Source: CAIZWU01 sp942492905 (GTDB lineage Bacteria; Verrucomicrobiota; Verrucomicrobiia; Verrucomicrobiales; V1-33). From it: a stretch of 64,000 nucleotides of DNA. Of the stretch, positions 16,454-26,000 are shown in pieces. The notes under the pieces were generated by a model. The model searched no databases, was not told where the DNA came from, and saw only the letters and a program-made list of their open reading frames with translations. The position numbers and the translations under genes were made by a program. Each line of letters opens with the position of its first letter. Within the stretch, counting starts at the first letter, position 1. The stretch covers positions 4,650,001 through 4,714,000 of the forward strand of contig OW818657.1 of the NCBI GenBank assembly GCA_942492905.1. The letters run 5' to 3'.

Positions 16454-17320
16454 TCAGCCTTGGGAGAGTAGTTTTTCCAGAATGGGCGAGGCTTGATTGG
16501 AGAGAATGGAATAGTGGCCGTCGTTGGTTTGCCTGAATTCAGCAAGAGGGAGACGGGAGGCGAATTCCTCGGCTCCGCGACAGGCAAAATTACGATCCTG
16601 GATTCCATGCCAGATGGTGGAGGGCACCTGGGATTCTGCTGGATCGAAGGGCCAGGGGCTGGAGTAGGGTTTCCCATCCTCCCATAGTCCTGACATGCCG
16701 GAACGCATCGCGGCGAGGAACCCCGGGTAGAACTGGGAGAAGTTTTGCTTCGGCCAGAGCGCGGCCCGGTCGCTCGGGCCCAGGGTGCGCAAGCCCAGCC
16801 AGAGCACGGGGCGCGGCGGGGGGATTCTCGCCATGCGCACGGCAGGAATCAGCGCGGACTGCAGCAGCCATGGCATATGATCATGCACTGCCAGCATGCC
16901 CTGATAAACCGGGGATAAATGACGCCGTCCGGGCCCCGGCGCGGCCGGCAAGGCCCCGCAGACAGTAGCAAATGAGGACACCCGGCGCCCCAACGCCCAC
17001 GCACAGGCATGAGCATAGGGTCCACCGCCGGAAAGGCCCAGCACCCGGAAGCGGTCAATCCCCAGGGCATCCGCCAGCGCTGCCACCGCCGGAGGCCAAT
17101 CCAACAGAGTGCGGTCCGGTTGTGACGAGGACCCGCCCACGCCGGGCCGGTTGGGCGCAATCAACCTCACCCCCTGTTCCAAGGCGGCTTGGTGAATCAG
17201 CAATGCCTGTTGGCTCTCTCCCGGCCAGCCATGGAAAAAGAAGACTGGCTGGCCACCGGGCGTGCCATATTCCCTGAAGGTGAGCACGCCACCAGCGGGC
17301 AAGGAAAGAGACTGCAGCAT
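16454..17320 (-). CDS. Alpha/beta hydrolase
   Basis: The 288-residue protein is read from ATG at 17320 (MLQSLSLPAG); a 34-residue upstream extension has low protein-like quality. It has the alpha/beta-hydrolase layout: FFFHGWPGE (oxyanion hole), the nucleophile elbow GLSGGGP with Ser97, an acid in HGIQDRNF, and His in TNDGHYSIL. The substrate cannot be inferred. No signal peptide is seen, so it is probably cytoplasmic. It lies upstream of the DUF5069 gene. Confidence 0.82.
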   Translation of the reverse strand: MLQSLSLPAGGVLTFREYGTPGGQPVFFFHGWPGESQQALLIHQAALEQGVRLIAPNRPGVGGSSSQPDRTLLDWPPAVAALADALGIDRFRVLGLSGGGPYAHACAWALGRRVSSFATVCGALPAAPGPGRRHLSPVYQGMLAVHDHMPWLLQSALIPAVRMARIPPPRPVLWLGLRTLGPSDRAALWPKQNFSQFYPGFLAAMRSGMSGLWEDGKPYSSPWPFDPAESQVPSTIWHGIQDRNFACRGAEEFASRLPLAEFRQTNDGHYSILSNQASPILEKLLSQG

Positions 17321-17463
17321 TCCCAAAACAATCGCCAGACGGGCAAAAAAGCAACGGTCCGTCCCTCCTGGACTTCCCCGCTGAATAGCCGACTCCCAGC
17401 AAGCCGGGGCGACCTCCCTCACGGCCCATTAAAAAGCGACGGCAGTGAATGAGGCAACGCCAG

Positions 17464-17934
17464 TCAGCGCAGCCGCTCCCATCCGGTGACCCGGTTGCGG
17501 CTGAAACGGACCACCGCAGCAGTCATGGGCACATAGTCCGGTCCGGTGTCCACCGCGACAAAGCCCGGATGGTAATAACGCCGCCCGCCGTAGCCGTATG
17601 GCCCGTAGCCGTAGCCATAACCCATTCCGGCCACCACGCTGGAACGGTAGACGGGCTGCAGTTCCGTATAACGCCACAGTTCATACGGGGTTCCATTTTC
17701 GCTTCCCCGCGTCACCCGGTCCGGTCTGCCCCAGGCCAGATAGACCGCATCCGGCGTCATGCCTTCGATCACCCGGCCCTCCATCACGGCCTGCTTTTGG
17801 GTCCCGGAAAGAGGTTCAAACAACTGTGGAGCCTGCGCCACCCGGGTCCCCGGAGTGGAGGCCGCACAAGCTGCCAGCAGCAGCGCCACCCCGGCGACCG
17901 CGCTTTGGACCAGTTTCATGGAGATCTTTTTCAC
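17464..17934 (-). CDS. Small lipoprotein with Gly-Tyr-rich segment
   Basis: The 156-residue product starts at a GTG (17934); an in-frame ATG at 17919 is an alternative. The N-terminus is a lipoprotein signal with lipobox LLAAC (Cys23 from the GTG). The middle has EGMTPDAVYLAWGRPDRV, a pattern like small outer-membrane SmpA/BamE-type folds. A Gly-Tyr-rich stretch (GYGYGYGPYGYGG) follows. It is likely an outer-membrane or periplasmic lipoprotein of unknown role. It is divergent from moaA, with an 80-base shared upstream region. Confidence 0.75.
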   Translation of the reverse strand: MKKISMKLVQSAVAGVALLLAACAASTPGTRVAQAPQLFEPLSGTQKQAVMEGRVIEGMTPDAVYLAWGRPDRVTRGSENGTPYELWRYTELQPVYRSSVVAGMGYGYGYGPYGYGGRRYYHPGFVAVDTGPDYVPMTAAVVRFSRNRVTGWERLR

Positions 17935-18014
17935 GATTTTTCAGGGCTGGGAGGAAGGGACAACGCTTGATTTCCGGCTGCACATGCCGAAAACCCTGCT
18001 GAACTGAGCGTAAC

Positions 18015-19022
18015 GTGCAAGACACTTTTGGCCATCAAATTTCCTACCTGCGGCTCAGCATCACCGACCGGTGCAATGAGCGCTGTCACTATTGCATGCC
18101 GGAGGAACTGCAAACCTGGCTGCCCCGCGCAGATCTTCTGACTTATGAGGAAATCCTCCGCACCGTCCGCGCCGGGGCCTCGCTCGGCATCCACAAGCTC
18201 CGCGTCACCGGTGGCGAACCGCTGACCCGCCGGGACGTCATCCCGTTCATCGCCCAGCTGAAGGCCATCCCCGGGATCGAGGACATCGGACTCTCCACCA
18301 ACGGCACCCTGCTGGCCGATCTGCAAGGAGATGGCCGCACCACCGCCGCCCATCTCCGCGGGGCCGGTGTCCGCACCGTCAATATTTCGCTCGATACCCT
18401 CGACCCCGCCGCCTACGCCGCCGTGACCGGGCGCGATTTCCACCACAAAGTCCTCGCTGGCATCGATGCCTGTCACGCCGCCGGTTTTGAGCAGATCAAA
18501 CTCAACTGCGTGCTCATGAAGGCCGCGCACAGCGATCCTGATGCGCTCCCTGCCCTGCTCGATTTTGCGCACCGGCAGGGATGTCTGCTCCGCTTCATCG
18601 AACTGATGCCCGTCACTTCCCGCGAATTGCTGGAGGACAGCAGTTTCCTTCCCACCGCGACCGCCCGCCGTCTCATCGAAGCCCGCACCGGCCCCCTCAT
18701 CCCGAGGCCCGGCTACAAAACCAACGGCCCCGCCAGCTACTACGAAGTCCCCGGCCGCGACCAGCTTGTCGGTTTTATCGGAGCCATGACCAACCTCCAC
18801 TTCTGCGAGAGCTGCAACAAACTCCGCCTCACCTCCGATGGCAAGCTCCGCCCCTGCCTCGGCAGCCACCTCGAATTCGACCTCCGCCAGGTCCTGCGCG
18901 ATGGCAGCGATGACGAAGCGCTCAAAAACTTTTTCCTCTCCGTGGTCGCCCGCAAACCCAAGGAACACGACTTCCGCACCACCTACCTGCCCGGCCGCCA
19001 TATGACAGCCATTGGCGGTTAG
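18015..19022 (+). CDS. moaA: GTP 3',8-cyclase MoaA
   Basis: The 335-residue radical SAM protein uses a GTG start at 18015. The N-terminal cluster motif CNERCHYC gives Cys20, Cys24 and Cys27. The C-terminal cluster motif is FCESCNKLRLTSDGKLRPC with Cys264, Cys267 and Cys281. The protein ends in GG (MTAIGG), as MoaA proteins do, the tail being needed for catalysis. It converts GTP to 3',8-cyclo-7,8-dihydro-GTP, the first step of molybdenum cofactor synthesis. Other moa genes are not nearby. Confidence 0.95.
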   Translation: MQDTFGHQISYLRLSITDRCNERCHYCMPEELQTWLPRADLLTYEEILRTVRAGASLGIHKLRVTGGEPLTRRDVIPFIAQLKAIPGIEDIGLSTNGTLLADLQGDGRTTAAHLRGAGVRTVNISLDTLDPAAYAAVTGRDFHHKVLAGIDACHAAGFEQIKLNCVLMKAAHSDPDALPALLDFAHRQGCLLRFIELMPVTSRELLEDSSFLPTATARRLIEARTGPLIPRPGYKTNGPASYYEVPGRDQLVGFIGAMTNLHFCESCNKLRLTSDGKLRPCLGSHLEFDLRQVLRDGSDDEALKNFFLSVVARKPKEHDFRTTYLPGRHMTAIGG

Positions 19023-19108
19023 GTAAAAACCGATCCGTCGAGCACCTGGGGCATGCTGTGCATCAATGCCCTGGCCTCGCGGCAGTCCGGACAGCCCTGC
19101 CCCAAAAG

Positions 19109-19180
19109 TGGCTCCACCGGGAATCGAACCCAGATCTGAAGTTTAGGAAACCCCCGTTCTATCCGTTGAACTATGGAGCC
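19109..19180 (-). tRNA. tRNA-Arg (anticodon CCU)
   Basis: On the minus strand the sequence folds as a 72-base cloverleaf: acceptor GGCTCCA/TGGAGCC, D stem GTTC/GAAC, anticodon stem GGGGT/ACTTC (two G-U pairs), anticodon loop TTCCTAA giving anticodon CCT, T arm CTGGG-TTCGATT-CCCGG, and discriminator A. The 3' CCA is not encoded. It decodes AGG. The flanks 19023-19108 and 19181-19424 hold no gene that I can support. Confidence 0.93.
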
Positions 19181-19424
19181 ATTTGATTTTCAACGTTTTA
19201 CGAAGAAACAAAGGATCAACTCCCCCGATGTTCCACAAAAAATGCCATCAGGGACGGCACGATTATCATAGTTCCAAGGGAGCCAAGACCATGATCAGCG
19301 GTCCTGGCCTTGCAAGAGCAATGGCTTTCCGGGCCATCAATTTACCAGGTTGGAGTCGGGCTGCCCAGGAATCCCGCGCTGCCTCGTTGCGGCTTTGAAT
19401 TGGGTAAGGTAGAACTGGGGGACT

Positions 19425-19847
19425 ATGGTGGAAGCAAACATTCGTTATGAAGGGGGCCTGCGCTGCGTGGCGGTGCATGGTCCGTCGCAATCGCCGATCG
19501 AGACCGATGCCCCGGTGGATAACATGGGGCGGGGCGAGCGGTTTTCGCCGACGGATCTGGTGGGAACCGCGCTGGCGAGCTGCGTGGCGACGACCATGGG
19601 CATTTTGGCCGCCAGGCTGGAGGTGGACTTGACCGGAATGACGGCGCGGGTGCGCAAGCATATGACGGCTGATCCACCCCGGCGGATTGCCCGTCTGGAA
19701 GTAGCCATCACGGTGCCTCTGGATGAAAACCATCCCCAGCGCGCCCGGCTGGAGGCCGCGGCGCAAGGTTGTCCGGTACGCCGGAGCCTGCATCCGGAGG
19801 TGGTCGTGGAGGAAACGTTTGCCTGGACGGGTGCGGCGACGGAGTAG
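19425..19847 (+). CDS. OsmC/Ohr family protein
   Basis: The 140-residue protein has both redox cysteines of the OsmC/Ohr family, Cys53 in LASCVATT and Cys116 in AAQGCPVRRSL, plus the conserved segment FSPTDLVGTALASC. Family members reduce organic or inorganic hydroperoxides with the cysteine pair. The sequence resembles OsmC more than Ohr, but I would not assign a substrate. It is likely monocistronic. Confidence 0.88.
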   Translation: MVEANIRYEGGLRCVAVHGPSQSPIETDAPVDNMGRGERFSPTDLVGTALASCVATTMGILAARLEVDLTGMTARVRKHMTADPPRRIARLEVAITVPLDENHPQRARLEAAAQGCPVRRSLHPEVVVEETFAWTGAATE

Positions 19848-20080
19848 GCGGAGCGGCTGAAGGCGGAAATAGCGCCGCCAAGTTTTATCAGGCTTTTCCC
19901 TGGACTGAATGACAATGATGTTACCCGGGGCGAAACCGTGAGATTGGGATTCCTTTTCCGGGCGCTTTACGTAATGTCTCCATCCTGCTGGTTGGGGCGT
20001 CCTCCCCCAATGATTCCGGCTGCGCTGCTACCAAGGTACTGGCTGCGGGCGGGATCAGGTGCTGGCTTTTCAATCCCTTT

Positions 20081-23000
20081 ATGGTCCATTCCTGCCTCCC
20101 CCGCAGGACGCGCCGGCTCCTGGCCGCAGGCGTCCTTGTTTTTTCTGCTGCCGCCCAGGCGGCGCCGGTGATTACAGAACTGATGTTTCATCCGGCCTTG
20201 GTGCCGGAGAATGAATCACAGGAATGGCTGGAACTTTATAATGCCCCAGGTTCAGGGGCGGCTGATCTGAGCGGATGGAAATTCACCAAAGGCGTCAGCT
20301 ACACCTTCCCGGCGGGCACGGTGTTGCCAGAGGGAGCGATGCTGGTGGTGGCGGCGGATACCGCGGCCTTCCAAGCGGCCAACCCGGCCTTCGCGGGCAC
20401 GGTGGTGGGCGGGTGGACGGGCAATCTCTCCAGCAAGGGCGAGACGGTGCAATTGGAAGACGCCCAGGGTCAAAAAATGGATGAAGTGGCCTATGCCGAT
20501 GAAGGCGACTGGGCGCTGCGGGTGCGGCCGCCGGTCGACGCCTATGGCTACCAGGGCTGGATCTGGGAGAACCTGGCCGATGGCGGCGGAAGGACCCTTG
20601 AACGCAAGCGCCCCGGGGTTCCTGGCACCATGGGACAAAACTGGCGCCCCAGTACGGCGGCCGGCGGCAGTCCCGGCGCTTCGGGGGGCGGCTTCAGCAC
20701 TCCGTTTGTCGGAATCACCAAAGTGCGGCATGAACCGGTGATTCCCCGCTCCACCCAGCCGATCACAGTTTTCGCAAAGGTGGTTGATGCCATGGACGGC
20801 ACGGTGCCTCCCACCCAGACACTCTTCTGGCGCCGTGACGGACAAGCCACTTTTACCGCAGTGCCCATGACCTTGGCATGGCCGGAGAATGGAGTTCCCG
20901 GCCAGACCCTCGAGGGGACGTATTCAGCGGTCATTCCCGCCCAGGTGAATAACACCATTCTGGAATATTACGTCAGGGCCACCGGCGATCTCGGGGAGAC
21001 GGCCACTTGGCCGGCCGCCGCCCGCACCAGCGTGGCCGGCGTGGTGCCGGCGGTATTTGCCCAGTCGGCCAATGCCCTGCTCCAGGTTGATAATACCTAC
21101 AGTGAAGAGGTGGCCTGGACGGGCGGAAGCCGTCCGGTCTACCGCGTGATCATGACAGCCCTCGAACGCGAGGAACTGCGCACGATCCAGACCACCAGTG
21201 GCGATCAGGACAGCGATGCCGCGATGAACGCCACCTTCATCTCGCAGGACGGGGGAGGCATTGAATTGAAATATCTTACTTCGGTCAGGAACCGGGGCTT
21301 CGGCAGCCGCCTCGGCCCGCCCAACAATTTCCATGTTTCGATGCGGACCGATGATTTGTGGAAGGACCGGCCGGCCATTCAATTGAACTGCCGCTATCCC
21401 CACTCCCAGGTGCTGGCAACCAATGTCTTTGCCCTGGGCGGCATCGCGGAGCAGTCCGCCCGGCCGGTCCGGCTGATCATGAACGGCGTCAGCATTGCCG
21501 AAACGGGAGCGCGCATGTTCGGCAGTTATGCGCGGATCGAAACCCTCAATGGCGATTGGGTTGACAACCATTTCCCGGAGGATGCCCATGGAAACATGTA
21601 CCGGGTGGATGACCATGACCCCAACACCGCCGGCGTCATCACCGGCGATCTCGGCAGCGGGGAATTCCGTTATGAGGGAACCAATCCCCTGGCTTACGCG
21701 GACACCTATTTGAAGAGGACCAACGAAGATGTAAACGATTGGACCGACCTGATCAATCTTTGCCGCACGATCAGTGCCCCGGCCACGGGCGGAACGGCGG
21801 CCCAGCCCGCCATCACGGATGCCGAATATCCACAGCGGGTGCGTGAAGTGATCAATGTCGAGCAGTGGTTCACCTATCTGGCCCTGGATGCCCTGGTAGG
21901 AAACCAGGAAGGCGGCCTGCCCACCGGACGCGCGGACGACTTCGCGATCTACCGGGGCGTGACGGACCCCCGTTTCATCCTGATCCCACATGACTTCGAC
22001 ACCTGTTTTGACCTGAACACCACGGACGGCCTGAGCACTCCCGTCAACCGTTCCATCTTCAGCTTCCATACCGGCAGCGCCAGCCTGCTGGGCCTGCAGC
22101 GGCTCTTCACGCATCCCGACCTCGTCCCGGTATACTATCAAAGGATGCTGCATCTGGTGAACAACGTCTTCACCCGCTCCCGGCTGGATCCCCTGATCAA
22201 CGAATTGATCGGCGGCTGGGCCAGTGCAGCCTCGGTGACAGCGGTGAAGACCTACATCGATGACCGCCGGGCCAGTGTCCTGAGCCAGATTCCCGTCACC
22301 TATTCCCTCACCACCAACCTTGCTGCCGGCACTGGCGGCTTTTTGCAAAGTGCCACCGGAGCGGTGACTTTAAGTGGCAATTTCAGCGTGGTGGAGACCC
22401 GTTCCCTGCGACTCAATGGTCAGGCTGCGGTGTTGAATTTCCGGACCCTCGGCGCTGCCGTGGCCGGCACCTGGAGTTATGCCGCCACCGCAGGTTCCGG
22501 TTTCCTGAGCAAAGGCCTGAACCGCGTCACCGCAGAATTCTTTGATGGCCCGGATGGCACCGGCAATGTGGTGAACCGCCTCCTCACCGACATCTATGTG
22601 CCGGAGGGCGGCAGCTTCACCGGAGTGCAGGGCACCCTCAGCGCGGTCACGGTACCGGACACCGTCACCCTGCAGGCCCCCGCCACGTATGTCCCGGGCG
22701 TGCCGGTCCTCGTGCGGGTGGATGCCAAGCTGCCCGGCGGAGCGCTGGAACGCAGCGTGTGGAACCGCACCGCCAGCCTGACGGCTCCCAATGGTCTCAC
22801 CTTGAACCCTGCCACGATCACCCTCTATAACGGCATTGGAAGCGCCTTGGTCTCGGTCGGCAGCACCGTCGGAGGAGCCGTCCGCACCCTCGTCCTGGCG
22901 GGAGGAACCTCTGCCGCCCCCGTGGCCGGAGCCCCGACGTGGCGGATTCTCGACAGTGGCACCGAACCGGCCGCCACTTGGCGGACCGACCTCGCCTTCG

Positions 23001-26000
23001 ACGATTCCCTGTGGCGTCAGGGCCTGCTCCAGGCCGGCGCCGGCGATGGCGACGAGCGGACTGCAGTGAACAATGTCAGTTCCGCCACCGCCAGCCGCAA
23101 GGCTTTCTACTTCCGTCAGGCTTTCACGGTCACCGACACCACTCCGATCACCACCTTGCGTCTGCGTGCGGTGGTGGACGACGGGGCGGTCTTTTATCTC
23201 AACGGCACGGAAGTCTACCGGGATAACGTCCCCGCGGGCGCCCTTGCGTTGGATACCCCTGCCAGCAGCAACCGTTCCGGCACAGCCGAATCAAGTGTCA
23301 GAACCTTTGATATTTCCGCCTTCGCTTCCCTGATCCTACCGGGTCCGAATCTGCTGGCCGTCCAACTCCAGAACGCCAGTGCCAGTGTCGACCTCAGCTT
23401 TGACTGCGCCTTGGAGGCCTTGTCTCCGGTCGGGGATCCAGGGAATTTCACCCTATCCGCCGCTGTGGACGGCCGCACGGTTTCCACCTCCCTGACTAGT
23501 CTCGGAGCCACCGCGCCTCAGTCCGTTTCCGGCACCCTTCCCGCTGGAGAAACCGTCTGGAGCGGCCTCGTCAAGGTCACCGGAGATCTCACGGTGCCGG
23601 CCAATGGCACCCTGCGGCTGACTGCTGGAACGATAGTCCTGCTGGATGGCAACGCCACACCCGGCAGCAGTACCGGCGTTGACCTCATCATCAACGGCAG
23701 CCTCCTGAGCGAAGGCACTGCCACCCAACCCGTGACCCTGACGTGTTCCGACAACGCCAACCGCTGGGGCGAACTCCTCTTCAATAACACCGCCGCTCCT
23801 TCCCTGCTCCAGCATACCCTGATCACCCGGGGTGGCCGCAGCCCCGGCCGGGGCCACACCGGCAAAGGACCCCTGATCCGGCTTGTCGGCAGCCAACTCA
23901 CCCTTGAGGACTGCGCCCTCGGCGACAGCCCCGCCAAAGCTTGTTATACCACCGGCACCAGCAGCCTGACACTCCGCCGCAGTCTGATTGCCCGCACTAT
24001 CACCGGACCGGAATTGGAGGATGGCTGTTCCCTCCTCATCGAGGACTCCAACATCCAGGAAATCCTCCCCAATTCCCGGGAAAGCGACGCCCCGACCCCC
24101 GATGACGAGGATTGCCTCTACGTGCATAACTCCTCCGGCCGGCCCATCGTGGTCCGGCGCAGCGTGCTTGCCCGGTGCGGTGATGACATCTTCGATGGCC
24201 TCGCCGGCCCGCTCACGGTGGAGGACAGCATCCTCCGCGAGGGCTGGGACAAGGGCATGAGCCTGCTGAACAATGATCTCACGATCACCCGCACCCTCAT
24301 CGTGGATTGCGATAAGGCCATTGTGCCCAAATCCAGCACCGTGGCCACCCGCACCGTCACCGCCGATCATGTGACTATTATCAGTGAGGACCACAACACC
24401 ACTCTGGCTCCCTGGGGTTACAGCGTGCCTCCCTCCAGCCCGGATGCCGACACCGCCAGCACCGGTTTCTACACCCAGGACAAGAGCGGGCAAAGCGCCG
24501 CCGGTGCTACACTCGCGATCAACGCCAACAACTGCATCGTCTACGCCAAGGAGCCCATCAAAGTCGATCCGCTCTACCCGGCGGCCAATTCCGTGGTCAC
24601 CTACAGCAATCTGGTGGACGCCGATGATGCTGCCGCCACCGCCTGGCCGGGCACGGGAAATATCACGCTTCCTTCCCTGCTGGAGAACCAGGCCGCCCGC
24701 CGCCTCGCACCCCTTTATGCCTCACCCTGCCGCAACTCCGGTGATCCCGCCTCCCCCAACGATGCCGACGGTTCGCGCACCGATATGGGCGCTCTGCTGG
24801 CCCTGCCGGAAAACCTCCCATCAGGTGAAGTCCGCTGGACCCGCAGCGGCTCCCCCTATCGTGTGACCGATCACCTCACGGTGCCCGCGGGTTTGACCCT
24901 GCGGATCGATCCCGGGGTCCACGTGCAGGTGGAAGCCAACCGCCGCCTCACCGTTCTTGGCCGTTTGCTGGCCGAAGGTACGGCCCAGCAGCGGATCCTG
25001 TTTACCGGCATCCCCGGGGCCGTTGCCGCCGGCGATGCGGATCCCGTGAAAAACGGGACTCAGACTGGTCCCCCCAAATGGGGCGGCATCCGGGTCACTG
25101 ACAGCATGGCCCAGGAAAATGTGGTGTCCTACGCCGACTTCGTGGATGCCCAGGGCACCACTCCCTCCGGCTCGGAAAACTACGGCAGTATCGGTTTCAT
25201 CCGCTCCTGGGGACTGGTGCAATACTGCACCTGGGCCGGCACCCATCTGCGCATGTGTTATGGCCGGAATTCCAAAATGACCGTGCGGCACAACATTTTC
25301 CCCGACATGTTTCTCTTCGACCCCGTGCTGGGGAGGATGGAGAATCCCACCGACTTCGTGGCGGCGGCCGATAACAACCAGGAGCCGCTCAAGGTGGAAT
25401 ATCCCACCACTGACACCGAAGTGTCAGGCAAGCCCGGCTTCACCAATGGCCAGCCGACCGGCGGCTGGTTCCGGGTTTATTACAACCAGTTCAACGGCAA
25501 CCGAGGGCACAACGACGTGTTTGATGCCGACAGCGGCCGCTGGAACGTGGCCGGCCAGTTCCTCCTCGACTGCCGTTACAATCACTTCCGCGGGATCAGC
25601 GGGGATGAGCATATCGATCTCGGCGGCGATGCCTACATTGCCTCCAACATCTTCGAGCGCGCCGCCAAGGACCAGTGGACTTCCGACACCGGTTATTCCA
25701 ACGCCATCAGTTCGGGCGACCGGGGCACCGGCACCACCATCATGGTGGCACGGAACTTCTTTTATGATCTGGATCACGCCATCAATCTGAAGGCCAATAC
25801 CGGCACGCTGTTCGAACACAACACCGTGGCGGATTTCCACCCGGATTTCACCTACTCCGGCACCTCCTTCGGCACCCCCTTCACCCAGGAGGTGAAATGC
25901 GCCGCCATCAACGTCTTCATCCCGGAAGACGGCAGCAACCCCACCCGCGGCGACGGCGGCTATATGGGATACAATATCTTCAGCAATATCCCCCGGCTGG

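Noticed and set aside
19181..19424. Small RNA or gene in the gap after tRNA-Arg
   Set aside because: No ORF with family features, no stable hairpin with T-run, and no match to known RNA elements was found.
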